Source of the DNA: Cristatella mucedo
Taxonomy: Eukaryota; Bryozoa; Phylactolaemata; Cristatellidae
Assembly (NCBI GenBank): GCA_009760855.2
Contig: WPIO01000080.1
Coordinates: forward strand, 1,185,001 to 1,249,000
Reading direction: 5' to 3'
Length of the DNA stretch: 64,000 nucleotides
The notes under the pieces: generated by a model
Database searches by the model: none
The model's input: only the letters and a program-made list of their open reading frames with translations
Told to the model about the DNA's origin: nothing
Translations under genes and position numbers: made by a program
In this document: positions 23,101 to 42,717 of the stretch, one piece after another
Position numbering within the stretch: position 1 is the first letter of the stretch
Layout of the letters: every line of letters starts with the position of its first letter

Positions 23101-23504
23101 TATTTGCTCCGGCGGCGGCACGTCACGCCCGCGCGCTGCAGCCAACTTATGCGGTAGGGTACAGGCTTGTACGGCAGGCTCGCAGATATCCGGCCGACTT
23201 ACCTGCTAGGGTACAGCTCGCAGATTCTTCGGCCGTCGCTAAGCCAGCTGCGCCGCCGACGACGGCTCTGTCCAGCGGTTCAGCCGTCGCTGCACCAGCT
23301 GCACCGCCCGCCGGAAGACCAGTGGCGCCACCTACCGGAAAACCAGCTACACCGCGCACCGCAAGTCCAGTGGCACCACCTACCGGCCAACCAGCGGCAC
23401 CACCGGCCCGCAAACCCGAGGCGGTGCCAGCCGGGAAATCTGCAGCACTGCCCGCCGGCACACAAGATGCACCATCGCTGCTCGCGGCGACAAGATCCGC
23501 CTAG
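17136..23504 (+). CDS. Immunoglobulin-superfamily single-pass receptor (whole gene)
   Basis: Six exons fit one frame: 17136-17196, 19766-20299, 20626-20934, 21847-22329, 22940-22976 and 23210-23504. They encode a signal peptide, three Ig-like regions each on its own exon, a transmembrane helix and a cytoplasmic tail rich in Pro and Ala. The Ig exons all start and end in phase 1, the usual arrangement of Ig domain exons. The first Ig-like region is unusually long, with about 125 residues between its likely disulphide cysteines. The product would be a plasma-membrane adhesion or recognition receptor. No orthologue is recognised. Acceptors at 20625 and 23209 are weak but required by phase. The model is well supported as an IgSF gene; its ligand is unknown. 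Confidence 0.78.
18000..18308 (+). mobile_element. LINE family 1, internal fragment
   Basis: Decayed fragment in the first intron of the IgSF gene (LAARLVC-type and DLHWLPVKQR-type blocks can be matched). It breaks into a 25-bp minisatellite at 18309 that appears to have grown from the LINE sequence itself. Confidence 0.75.
18309..18522. repeat. 25-bp minisatellite
   Basis: About eight near-identical copies containing ctattagatctacctatcag. Confidence 0.95.
18523..19765. other. IgSF intron remainder; includes GA-rich block
   Basis: No exon recognised. 19510-19670 is a purine-rich (GGAGGA/GGGAA) block. The rest is unique-looking sequence. Confidence 0.6.
19766..20299 (+). CDS. IgSF receptor exon 2: long first Ig-like region
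   Basis: accttcag|CT ... AAGA|gtaagc, phase 1 both sides. It begins QVNISLSPASATYVGG, has the first Cys in LAIGCEM and the second in a DEMAGSYSCQVASNAAG motif, the classic YxC of Ig folds. About 125 residues separate the two cysteines, about twice the normal spacing, with an Asp/Gly/Tyr-rich insert around 19940-20030. Confidence 0.78.
20626..20934 (+). CDS. IgSF receptor exon 3: second Ig-like domain
   Basis: gcaag|GT ... ATAAGCT|gtgcgt, phase 1 both sides. Cysteines in SAKVTCSR and GVVVTCNVSC flank an ATWSTPAG segment with the expected core Trp. Extra cysteines (PRPCD, YQCDGG, DCPQR) suggest additional disulphides. Confidence 0.72.
21350..21424. repeat. (GA)n microsatellite
   Basis: IgSF intron 3. 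Confidence 0.9.
21847..22329 (+). CDS. IgSF receptor exon 4: third Ig-like domain and transmembrane helix
   Basis: acttttcag|AT ... CGCT|gtgagc, phase 1. First Cys in VKVVLACLPF, Trp in ALYRWYAR, second Cys in ARHGYRCSVRNP. The transmembrane stretch VGAVAASLAGLALALAGASY is followed by a stop-transfer YRRKRC. Confidence 0.82.
22478..22640 (-). mobile_element. SINE-A copy, antisense
   Basis: caattcatttgtatagcgcc (tail) through ggggttcgagcctacgacct (B box) to accttaactactgggccaaa (A box). Confidence 0.8.
22712..22838 (+). mobile_element. SINE-A copy
   Basis: tgcccagcggttatttaaag, gtcgtgggctcgagccccgc, tail gtaaagcacctgaatagaga. With the 22478 copy it forms an inverted pair in the IgSF intron. 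Confidence 0.78.
22940..22976 (+). CDS. IgSF receptor exon 5: short cytoplasmic exon
   Basis: tttttcag|GG ... TTTAT|gtaagt, 37 bases, phase 1 to 2. Encodes CFRAAPDISDF. Strong splice signals at both ends; assigned by phase and position. Confidence 0.6.
23210..23504 (+). CDS. IgSF receptor exon 6: Pro/Ala-rich cytoplasmic tail
   Basis: cctgctag|G, then 98 codons to TAG. Imperfect repeats of a PVAPPTGKPA-like unit give several PxxP and basic-PxxP motifs of the kind bound by SH3 domains. The tail ends DAPSLLAATRSA. No tyrosine-based (ITAM or ITIM) motif is present. Confidence 0.65.
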
Positions 23505-24585
23505 CGGCAGCACGTAAGCAGCAGCCTCACAGCGACCTTCGGTGCGTGAACCACAAGTGTGTTCAAAGTTCAAGTGCCTGAAGTAAAACAGAATCCGAGA
23601 TTGGAAGCCATCGAACGTTGTAAATGGCGTCCAGGAAAACCTCGACCGTGCATTTGCTTTCTCTCTCTCCTTAGTGAGAAAGGTTTGCTGACAAAACGGA
23701 ATTAAATCTCTGAATTACTTTTGACCATGACCCTGTGCGCTGTCGAAGCAACCGATTGATTGGCCTGATTCAGTGGCCCTGTAATCATTTCCATGCGAAA
23801 TCAACCATTTCGTCTGCGCCATCAAGAAAACGAATCACTGGTCTCTCAAAACCGATTGCGTTTTTTTTAAACTGGTTAGTACTATGTTATCAAAGTACAA
23901 AAGGTTCGTACGATGTCTTAAGTCACAGATGCAAGCGCCATGCTCCGCGGGCTGTTACAATCAAGAAACGCCGATCAATATTGCGTGTTGTTCTGCTTCA
24001 TCCGAAATGCGCTCTAGAGGTAGAAGCGTCTTTGGCCCCGGGTGTAAGGTGATTGCCTGTACCGATAGTGTTATAAATGAATCATCATGTTTAATATGTT
24101 TAATGGTAATTGTCTCGAGCTCTGCGGCCCTTGTAAAGCACGTAGCTAGCGATTAATTTCTTTAAGGTGCTCTACAAATTAATTATGCACGTGTACCGTC
24201 GAGCAAATTAATTACTAGTTACTCGTTATGTCACGCTAACCTGACCTTATCTAAGGTCCTCGAGCTGCACTATTACTGATTGCGACGCAGCCCACGCAGC
24301 CTAGAACACTTCCCTTTTCCCCACAATAGACAGGAGCATCAGAGCACAATGATAGTAGTAATAAAAATGTATGCTTTAACTTTTTACAGCTATTACTAAT
24401 AATATGATTAACTGACCCAAAAGACACGAATTTTTTGGTTTTCTCATCGGAATAGGGTTATTTAAATTCAATCGTTCCTGGTCCCAAAGCAACATTTTTA
24501 GGGTATAGCGGCCATTTTCTATACTCCCGAGGCCAAATTCGCCAATTAGGAGATTTAGCATTTAGTTGGTAAGCATAAAATGAAA
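23505..24585. other. Intergenic, nothing clear
   Basis: Follows the IgSF stop codon. A diverged SINE-A-like tail (gtaaagcacgtagctagcga) lies near 24132. No coding exon recognised. Confidence 0.5.
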
Positions 24586-24635
24586 TTGTGTACCACAACA
24601 ATTGCAGCACGCTTCACGCACTCGAAGGAGGACGT

Positions 24636-24846
24636 CTCACAATTGAGTACCTAATCAAATACTCTGAGGAGCTGGTCCGCTTCGTCGCAGTGCTCCGCGG
24701 ACCCGACGTTCGGACAAATCATGTGACCTAATCAAATACTCTGAGGAGCTGGTCCGCGTCGCAGCGCTTCGCAGCGCCTCCCGCTCTCACGAAAAGCGTA
24801 TGACACGTGAGTACTGAGTCAAATAGTGTGAGGAGCTACTATTAAT
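24636..24846. repeat. About 80-bp imperfect tandem repeat
   Basis: Three units sharing caaatactctgaggagctgg (24653, 24730 and a changed copy at 24819). Confidence 0.75.
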
Positions 24847-25224
24847 ATCACGTGGGAGTTGAGCGTCGCTTGAAAAGAGAAGTCGGTGGGTGTCGTGCAG
24901 TCGATTGATTTCGGGCATTATGATGTGAAACAAATGTGGCCTGGTGTCTAAGGGATCTAAAGTTGATAAAGCCACTGCATTCCCTATAATAATAATATCA
25001 AATTGTCTAACAAAATGTGTCCGGCCTGAGTCGGAGAGGAAATGGAGAGAAAATTCGTGAAATACGTAGCTAAGTATGCTGGAGACTGGAGGTTGGAGGT
25101 TGCCTGGGGAGAAAAAGAATTTGGATGGGAGCTTCAAGTGAGTGACAGAACCGTTCAAAACCGTTGGGAAGTAGCACAAATCGATTGGCTGAATCGGATG
25201 ATCTATTATATTAGATTGTATAGA

Positions 25225-25372
25225 AGCATTATTTGTATAGCAGCACAATGGCCTTAGTGAATATATTCGCTTAGAGCAAAGAGAATTCGATCTCTATCCA
25301 GGTGCTATAAGCGTGTCGCAGGGCTCGAGCCCGCGAACTCTCGCGGTCGGCAAAAGCGACTGAGTTGACAGG
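25225..25372 (-). mobile_element. SINE-A copy, antisense, diverged
   Basis: cattatttgtatagcagcac, agaattcgatctctatccag, cagggctcgagcccgcgaac. Confidence 0.6.
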
Positions 25373-26437
25373 CGCACATGAACGATTTGGTGATCAATAA
25401 TATCAAAAGCTGTCGAGACACCATGCAGAACTCTTGCGTAGGGACTTCATCAAAGTTCTAATTCCCGAGATGGTCGTTAGAGACTCACACTGGTGTTAAC
25501 TCTGTTAACTCTCGACCGGAACTTGCATGCTATTTTTAAGTCTTAATGAACGCATTTAACTGGTCTGACACTGTCGTTTATTGAGCCTTTGGTGGGAGTT
25601 AGGCTACGAAGATTGCATACGGAGACATCGGGCGATTACCCTCGTTGCTAGCACCAATTTGCACGCCGATCGTTTCGCTGGACCGTGGGAACGACGAATA
25701 AACGCGATTTGAGCGAGATAAAGCCAATAGGGTTGGAGGTGTAACTCCCAACCCCCTAGAACTCCCCCCTCCGGACAATCGCTGGTATTGTCTCGACTAC
25801 TTACAGCGTGGCACGATCAAAAATTCTTTAAAAGATGATGCGACAGAATCTGAAGGAAATGGCGAATTTAAAATGTTAATTGTGCTGTTCATTAGTTGAT
25901 CTGTGCTCATCTCGGAAGGAGAATGGGGTTGGTATGGATTCCAATGTGCTGACGATGTTCTTAGGCTGGAAATAACCGTCCTGACGAGGGTAGCAGGCAG
26001 GCGAAAATTGTGCAAACAAAAAATTGCTAAATTGTGACAACAGCTGTCGCACATATGAGTGAGCCCAACGCTCACCGCTAGACGCTGAAATGCGTACAAA
26101 AGCAAGCGCGGTGATCGTGTAGATGCCGAAGAGACCAGCAACGCATCCGCGCTATGACGCACACAGACTCTACTGAGGTCACGTCGCCGGAAACAACCCA
26201 CTAACACCTTCACTTCCGCTTTGGAACGGTGACGAATGGATTCGCTGTTAATCTCGTGCACATTTAAGCGATAGGTGCTGTAGCGCCGCTGGCTCTGCGA
26301 AGCGTTGCTTCGATTGAAAGCGGCCGAGCGACGCGTCGCGACACCATACACTCCCTCGGTACGTGCGCTCGTACGGTGCGCTTCGAAACGCCGTAGCGTC
26401 TGCTGCCAGTCGTCGGCCGCAGTGAATCAAGAATTCG

Positions 26438-26880
26438 TCACACACGTTTAGGTCCCTTCAATGGCTTGCTCCAACCTGTCTATCCGAACTACATGCCAAT
26501 CAGGCTAGGTAGCCAATAAGGCCCGCTCTTCTGACTCAATAGTATATCAGTACTTCGAACCAACTTCAACTGCTATGGAGACCGTGCCTGTAGTTCGCGT
26601 GCTCCCAAAGCCCTGAACTCACTACAGACTGACGTCGGGACATTTGCGGTCTCGACGACAAAAGTTAGGAACGCACCTGTTCCTCGGAGCATTTGCCGGG
26701 GCCCATGCGTGAATTGTATTCTGTGCAGGTTTTTATGCGTGCTGACGCTCTGCATTTGATCACTAACCGTATTGACATGCTTCCTTTGCGGCAAGTGAAG
26801 AGTGCCTAGGAAGATATTTGGTTCTCTGAGGGCGCTGTACACATGTCTTAGCTGTTGTTATCATTATTATTAATATTGCT
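26438..26880 (+). mobile_element. LINE family 1, degenerate 3' end
   Basis: Old copy upstream of LTO1: gtcccttcaatggcttgctc, an SSRAPKALNS-like segment and a tail with ttctctgagggcgctgtac then (ATT)-rich sequence. Several indels. Confidence 0.6.
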
Positions 26881-27303
26881 GTAATCATTAGTGTGTCACA
26901 CCTTCCCACCATTGGATCTTGCTGGCCGCTGGGCTGGCAGTGGTCACACGCCCCTGCAAAGCTTGAAGCCTTCTTGGCCGGCGGCTGCTGTCGGATCACG
27001 AGGAATTTGTATCTGGCAACTAACTGAATGGTAAAGACAAATAATGGTCATCTGATTCATCAGTACTACTGCCGTAGAAGACCCTCGGCGTCCGTCGCGG
27101 CTGCTTGCTTCGGAATTCCTTCCCTACGACCTGGGTCGTGCAGTGCCAGCTGCCTCGCTATTTAATTAATGGGCTCGCCATTCAGTATCCGTCTCTCCAG
27201 CGGAGGCTGAAGGATTCACGTGCTCGTGGCTCGTTTTTTCCAGGGCGGAAGCGCGCTCGCAGAAGAAGTGCGTGAAAGTTTCGCTCCGTCGAACGGGCAG
27301 CAC

Positions 27304-36675
<9,372 letters not shown>

Positions 36676-36734
36676 GTACAGACGTCCTCGAGACATATGT
36701 CATTATGCTGGCCGGACTGCTAGTTGCCTAAGTA

Positions 36735-36812
36735 ATATAATGTATCTGTCTGTAACTCCACAAAGCCACAAAGACTGTATGAGTGTTATGCAGGAGAGTT
36801 GTGTATATAGCA
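36735..36812 (-). mobile_element. LINE family 2, 3' tail (left part of interrupted copy)
   Basis: ctgtaactccacaaagccac and ggagagttgtgtatatagca match the same region beside the 10722 copy. Continues at 37177 after a family 1 insertion. Confidence 0.75.
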
Positions 36813-36824
36813 CTCGGCCTAATA

Positions 36825-37176
36825 ATAATAATAATAATAATACTTGATGAAGCACCCTCAGAGAACTCAATCTCTCTCTAGGCGCTTTACATTTGCTGCA
36901 AGGGAAAACGCAATTGAATGGTGAGTAATATCATGGTTGATAAACAACACGAATAACATGATTAGGGGTGACATGCACAGGGTCAGCATGCAAGTGTGGT
37001 TAGTGGCAGCATGCACAGTGTCAGCGCGCATAAGCACATCAAGGACGAATCACGGGGACCCACTAAATGCTGTCCTAAATAGGTGCGTTTTTAAGTTCTT
37101 TTTAGATGTGGTCAGGTCAGGGGATGTTCTGACGCAGGTCGCGGGAGTGAGCTCCAGGCTTTGGGAGCATACGAAC
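36825..37176 (-). mobile_element. LINE family 1, 3' end, antisense, nested in family 2
   Basis: (AAT)n at 36824 then cttgatgaagcaccctcaga, ggcgctttacatttgctgca and the reverse of the RFKRNLKTHL-type ending, stopping at gggagcatacgaacta. Family 2 sequence lies on both sides with a short gcct repeat at the junctions. Confidence 0.8.
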
Positions 37177-37605
37177 TAAGCCTGAGCGGCTTTCGGTACC
37201 CGCATTCGGTAGCCAACAGATTTCGTCTCACGCAACAAAGAGAAAGCGGGAAGCATGGCAGAGTCAGGAGAGCAGTTGAGGAAGTGAGTAGCATGAAAGT
37301 AGCAGCTCATGACCACTGGAAAGGATGTGCCATACTCGGCAGCAGGAGAGTAGATGTCGTTGTGCAAGAATCGTGGAAGCGAGTTCCGCAGTCTAGGACC
37401 TGCAGAGCTAAAGCATCTGTCACCAACGGTCTTTAAGCGGAAGAATGTGACGGCTAATTTTTTGTCCGTACAGCACCTGAGGGCACCAGAAGGCTGAAAC
37501 TGGTCCAACAGTTCAGCTAGGTATGGAGGAGCCCAGCCGTCGCAGGCCTTGTGGGGTCAGCGTACGAACTTGGCTCTGTATCTGTTGATCCGCCGGCAGC
37601 CATCC
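37177..37605 (-). mobile_element. LINE family 2, C-terminal region (right part of interrupted copy)
   Basis: Reverse strand 37508-37176 encodes CFSSAGPRLRNSLPRFLHND and SLLRETKSVGYRMRV; further decay to 37605. Confidence 0.82.
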
Positions 37606-38455
37606 TAGCAAGTGACACGGGTCGAACAGTAGACCGCCATAGCGTCTTCAACACGAGGCCTCGTGCATTGTGAGCTGGCCGCATAGTCGACTATACCCAT
37701 GGTGTGTCGGTATTGTTTTTATTTTCTTTTATTAATTCTTCACTTATTTGTCTATTTTTATTTAATGTTTTTATTTTACGTTCTCCTTTGTTTATTGTCG
37801 CTCGGGAAAAAACGAGAGCCTGGCCACGTGCTTGGCAGACTACACTTGTCAGAGCTCGTCAGTTAGCTCACGCTATAACCTCGAATCAAGGTCAATGGGT
37901 CCAAGGTCACTGGAGCCTGCACCTGCCCTTCCTGCTAGTTCCACTCGCCCCAGGTCTGGGCGAAGCAGTGAGCTGCTGCGCAAGTCTCTCACACAGGCCT
38001 CTCAAAGTCCTGTAGGATTCGAGTCCTGCATGCCGGCGATTCTTTGTCGCCACTGCAAGCAGCCGTGCGTGGTGTGCGTTGGAGGAGGGTGGAGAGTGAA
38101 AGCCGCCGTCCAAGGCTGCCTGAGCGCTGCTGCTCCCCACACTGAAGCCGCTGCAGCTGGCGGCTTCGAATCAGCTGCCTTCTCTCTTGTCTGTCACTTT
38201 CTCTCCACTTTTTGCTGGCGCTCTGCTTTCCATCGGTGCTTGCTGGCCTGTGAGAAACCCTGTGACCTGTGACCCTGGTCTTGCTCAACTCGGAAAAGTG
38301 CCTCCGATATCCGCATCCTCGATACAACGGCTCGTGCTTGGCCGCGCACGTAGAGGGCACATAGGGGGCGACGCTCCAATGCAGCCCTCGCAGTAGCATC
38401 AGTCGTCCCCCACCACGTGCGTGGTGGACTTTCCGTGCTGTCGTCGTTGCTTGTC
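37606..38455. other. No gene recognised
   Basis: Between repeats, downstream of LTO1 exon 36549-36675. The last LTO1 exon could lie here or further on, but none could be identified. Confidence 0.4.
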
Positions 38456-38457
38456 AC

Positions 38458-38700
38458 GTGGCAGGTCGTGTCACGTGCCCTGTGCTGGCAGGTCGTGTCA
38501 CGTGCCCTGTGCTGGCAGGTCGTGTCACGTGCCCTGTGCTGGCAGGTCGTGGCACGTGCCCTGTGCTGGCAGGTCGTGGCACGTGCCCTGTGCTGGCAGG
38601 TCGTGGCACGTGCCCTGTGCTGGCAGGTCGTGTCACGTCGTGCTCTGTGTGGGCAGGTCGTGTCACGTCGTGCTCTGTGCTGGCAGGTCGTGTCGTTGCT
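38458..38700. repeat. 27-bp minisatellite of CACGTG E-boxes
   Basis: About nine copies of a unit containing ggcaggtcgtgtcacgtgcc. Six or more keep CACGTG, some in the palindrome GGCACGTGCC. 27 is a multiple of 3, explaining open frames on several strands. Confidence 0.95.
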
Positions 38701-39714
38701 GAGCTTGAACACCGGTGCAGCCAGTCGAGTCGGCGGAGCTGCGAGCACGCCATCTCCGTCGACCCTGAGCTTCTGAGAGTAGCAGGCAGACAGGCAGAAT
38801 CGGGGACAAAGTCATGCTGGGGCCCACTGAGCCAGCGGCAGCAGGCAGCTCTGATTGTACGGACTCGTGGCTCGGCACGCTTCGAGAAGCACATCCCTGC
38901 CTCCAAGCCTTGAGATCTCTCGTTCGGTGAGTGCAGGTCGTAGTCATTGTGGGAAGTTTTGACATTGGCAAGTGGAGCGTGCAGTCCAGACTGCTTGATA
39001 TCAGCTGCCCTCCGACACAGACCAGTGCAGCAGCTGTGCTCGACCGACTTGACGATGGCTTCTGCCGCTGGGTTCGGTGGGCATTGCCGTGGAGGCACGG
39101 CTGGCAATGGACAGCACACTAGCATACTCTTGCTTGCATCCTGTGAAATTCTGCAAAAGAGTGCATCACCAAGGTAGTACTCTTGCTAAAAACCGCTGCC
39201 ACTGATCACACAGGGCTGGCACCGACCTAAACTTTGGTGCAGCATCCTGTGTGTAGGTAGATCTGTGCCGACAGATCTGGCTCTGCTTCCTGTGCCAGCC
39301 CTGGCTCTACTTCCTGCACCAGCTCTGCTGTCGCACTAGGCGATTGTACGAATAGATCTGGGAAGACCTTAGTAACCGTAGTAAATACAGTCAGTCGTAT
39401 TGCATCTTGTGATGGATCCCGTGATGTGGATGCCTGTACCAGCCTCGAGCGCCTAGCGAAACTCCCTGTGCAAATGCCATTTTAGGAACTTCTCTGCAAT
39501 TGCGAACCGTGAACCCAGGAAATGTGGGACCTGGCTGCTATGGTAATGACGTCTGCCTATTCATCACTGCCACTGGTCACAGCCAATGGTGCCGGACTCC
39601 TCACCACCCAGTGTGGGTCCGTGGTCGGTGATTTCGACATCGCAGCCCCAGCATCACAGCTCCTGATCACTGAGAGCTATTCATCCCAGGAAGGAATTGG
39701 TTGCTTCTTGGGGG

Positions 39715-39770
39715 GAGCTTGCTGCATTTGCTTGATTAAATAATAAAGTGTCGATCGAAAAAAAAAAACG
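39715..39770 (+). other. AATAAA followed by a genomic A-tract
   Basis: taaataataaagtgtcgatc is followed by 11 A. It looks like the 3' end of a retroposed transcript, or a real gene 3' end beside an A-run. The upstream 38.7-39.7 kb has no recognised coding sequence. Confidence 0.5.
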
Positions 39771-40629
39771 TTTCGAACACTTGAGAGTGTACAGTTCCTA
39801 AAGGATGCATGATCGGTTAGGGGCAGAGCTGAACGACTGTCACGTTTGTCACATCGGCGTTTGCAGCTGCTCCCTACTGTCTTGTTGCTGTGTGCTTCCA
39901 CGTCCACGCCACTTCCTGTCTGTGCATGCTTTTGCCGACGTCGTCTCAGTCGTTTCTCAGCACGTGCTTATTCGCCCACCATTCTCTTTCAGTTTATACA
40001 TGCACACTCTGGCCAGCTGCCATTGCAATCTGGCTAGCCGTCATTGCGGCTTCAGTGGACGTTAGCGACCACGTTCTTCTGTACTCTCGTGCATGCTTGT
40101 ACTCGTTTGACTATTGCCGTTCCAAAGCATGTCTGGATGCCGAAACCTCTTTTGCCATCGCTCGTGAACTGGTTATGGCCCACAGGAAGCCGAAGGCACA
40201 GTATGAGAGAGTATGAGATCAGGTCGCTGACGTATCTCAGCTTTGTATGTCCTGCATTGTTGCAAGCTGCCTAGAGTTGATCTGAATCGAGCAGCAAATT
40301 GCACCAACTTAGTAGCCACTAAGCTCCCTACATTCTCACGGGCACCCCGTGAAGTGCTCCTATGGGATTCTCGTTCATCAATGTGCGATAAACCGTTAAT
40401 AATGCGTGATGAATGATTCTTGACACCGCTCTTGGTTTGTTTGCAGCATTTACGAGACCTGGCTGAAATCCACTAACTGCCCGACCATTACTGATTCCTT
40501 CTCCTCCTAGAGGTCTCTCTTTCTTTCGTGTCCTGGGATCTAGTACATCTTACATCTATTATATATTACATCTTACTTCTATTGTATATTATATTCCAGT
40601 GGCCTAGTGCCGGTATTAACTCCTCACCG

Positions 40630-41938
40630 TAATGGGCCATGGTGTCGGGCCCAATACCACTAAGCTCTTGCCCCATTGTCTCAGCCAAGTATTTAAGAGT
40701 CGAGCGACGCTCGCTCTGGGTCTTTTGCCTCGTGTCTTTTGTCTTTGGTCCGGCTCTGCGCCTCGACGCCGTCGGGCACTCGTTTCTCTAAAAGCGAGGG
40801 AGGAGGGCGGGCTGTCCGCCGACGATGGACGGAACAGGACGAGACAGATCTAAGAGGATTCGGTGGAACTCCACCGAAAACGGTCGTATCGCGCCCGGGC
40901 TGGCATTTTGTGTTCTTTCGTGTTTTGTGTGTTCGCGCTAGCACGTGGTCTCGGCATAGGGATTTGCCAGTGCGAGCTAGGCGTAGTTGGCGTCTGTGGA
41001 GCCCTAGTTCTCCGGGTAGGGTTTGGGCTCCGGGTCGCGCTTCAGTGTGGAGAAGTATTTCCTCCACAAGAGTGCTTGAGGTGGCGTGTGTGAAGTATTC
41101 CTGCCGCACTGGTGGAAACCGAGTTCTAGTTCCCGGTCAGGGTTTAGACTCTGGTTCGGGCTCCGTCTATTTGGGTCGTTTCCCATTATACTCGTAAGCA
41201 GCCCCAGTGTGGAGAAGTATTCCCTCCGCAAGAGTGCTTGAGGTGGCGTGTGTGAAGTATTCCTGCCGCACTGTTGGAAACCGAGTTCTAGTTCACCGGT
41301 CAGGGTTTAGACTCTGGTTCGGGCTCCGTCTATTTGGGTCGTTTCCCATTATACACGTAAGCAGCCCCAGTGTGAAGAAGTATTTCCTCCGCAGGAGTGC
41401 TTGAGTTGGCGTGTGTGGAGTATTCCGGTCGCACTGGTGGAAACCGAGTTCTAGTTCACCGGTCAGGGTTTAGGCTCCGGTATGCGCTTCAGTGCGGAGG
41501 AGTATTCCCTCCGCAAGAGTGTTTAACTTGGCGTGTTTGGGGTATTCCCTCGGCACAGGTGGGAACGGATTCCTAGTTCACCGGTTAGGGTTTAGGGTCC
41601 GGGTCGCGCTTAGTGTGGAGGAGTATTCCCTCCGCAAGAGTGTTAGTGTAGCTGAGAACGTGCGAGGAGTGTGGAGATAAAGCTGAACTAGACGCGCAGC
41701 GACTTTGTGCGCTTGCGAATAAAGTTCAGTAAAATCCCCAATCTGTGTGTCTCGCTTCCAATTCACGCAGCGGACTCACGACCCCCTTTAGTAACGGTAA
41801 GCAGGTCAGCGCCAGAAACGCTCGTTTCGTGGCGGCCAGCTTATTGCGCGTAGGCGCGCACCGAACGGCATTAGGCGATAGGCTACACCGCTAGGTAAGC
41901 GGCAGGTCAAGCCTACTCCGCCGAGCCTTCGGCGTTAC
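40630..41938 (+). mobile_element. LTR-like element (solo LTR), copy 1
   Basis: Starts gtaatgggccatggtgtcgg and ends gccttcggcgttaca, giving TGTAA...TTACA-type termini (first T changed to C here). Contains a likely promoter and start region (agtatttaagagtcgagcga), an AATAAA at 41719-41724 and 4-5 imperfect copies of a segment containing gtggagaagtattccctccg. No internal retroviral-type ORF is attached, so it looks like a solo LTR. About 300 bases longer than copy 2 because of extra repeat units. Confidence 0.75.
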
Positions 41939-42378
41939 AGGTAGTTGTGGGTGCTCACCGGGCTAACCAGCCGTCCCTGCGTTTTCTGTTAGCTTCTCTT
42001 ACAGGCTTGTCTTGGTGCTGTAATTGTCAGCTTTCGCACGCTTATCTGTATTCTTACCTAGGCAGAATACAGTCGCCACTCCCCCAGACTTACGAAATGG
42101 ATTGCGATCGGAAAAACCTGTCGTAAGTCAGACTTTTCGTGAGTCGAGAATGGTACACGCCAGCTCTCAGTGCCCGAGCTGCCAGACATCGTTGACTCCC
42201 TACTGCTTGCGGCGTCGTCAAATCTGCGAATCTGTCAAATCGTCGTCAAACCTCGCGAGAAGATATTGAAAGTTCTCACGGATAGATTTTGTTTTTCTTC
42301 CTGCGTGAAACTCGAAACTCGGGTCACCGTTCGTGAGTCAAGCCGTCGGGGCAGGGCTGGCTGTACCCTGCTTTTCAT

Positions 42379-42446
42379 CAACCTGTACATGTACCTCGTA
42401 CATGTTATATACCTGTACATGTACCTCGTACATGTTATATACCTGT
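42379..42446. repeat. 30-bp tandem duplication
   Basis: Two copies of gtacatgtacctcgtacatg plus tatata. Confidence 0.9.
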
Positions 42447-42666
42447 ATATTAGTTTTTTGCGTCGAGGCGAGCACGTACCGCTATCGGCGATAAAGTGAC
42501 AATAAAACGTCTTAATGACGCTGCTGCAGCGGCAGCGAAAGGTGACCTCAGCCTCTAGTCGGCTGTGCTTCGAGGTCACGTGAGCGACTGATAACAGCCG
42601 GATGTCACGGGATAGGGTAGGGTTGGTAGTGATTCGAATCGGTGGCCGAAGGTGCTCGCTGCCTCG

Positions 42667-42717
42667 GGGCTCGCCCCAGAGGTCGAGGCGCCGACCTCGA
42701 CCTCTGGGGGCGAGCCA
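42667..42717. repeat. Near-perfect inverted repeat
   Basis: ggctcgccccagaggtcgag pairs with ctcgacctctgggggcgagc, stem about 21 bp with one bulge, about 190 bases upstream of the PSTPIP-like start codon. Confidence 0.85.

Larger units (their letters stand above)
24847..27243. other. Intergenic upstream of LTO1
   Basis: Holds a SINE-A (25225) and an old LINE (26438). Reverse-strand frames at 24787-25248 and 25797-26351 are open for 150-180 codons but show no known motif. LTO1's promoter is probably in 26.9-27.3 kb. Confidence 0.5.

Noticed and set aside
38194-39125. Repeated TGHVPRPAS-type and RSCHVPCAG-type frames
   Set aside because: 27-bp minisatellite open in several frames, no splice or start context.
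40739-41197. 150-codon frame in the LTR region
   Set aside because: Lies in the repeat; the matching frame in the inverted copy is broken, and no retroelement protein motif is present.
41570-41615. Telomere-like ggttagggtttagggt strings (also 51635-51655)
   Set aside because: Only two short blocks inside an LTR-like repeat, not a telomeric array.
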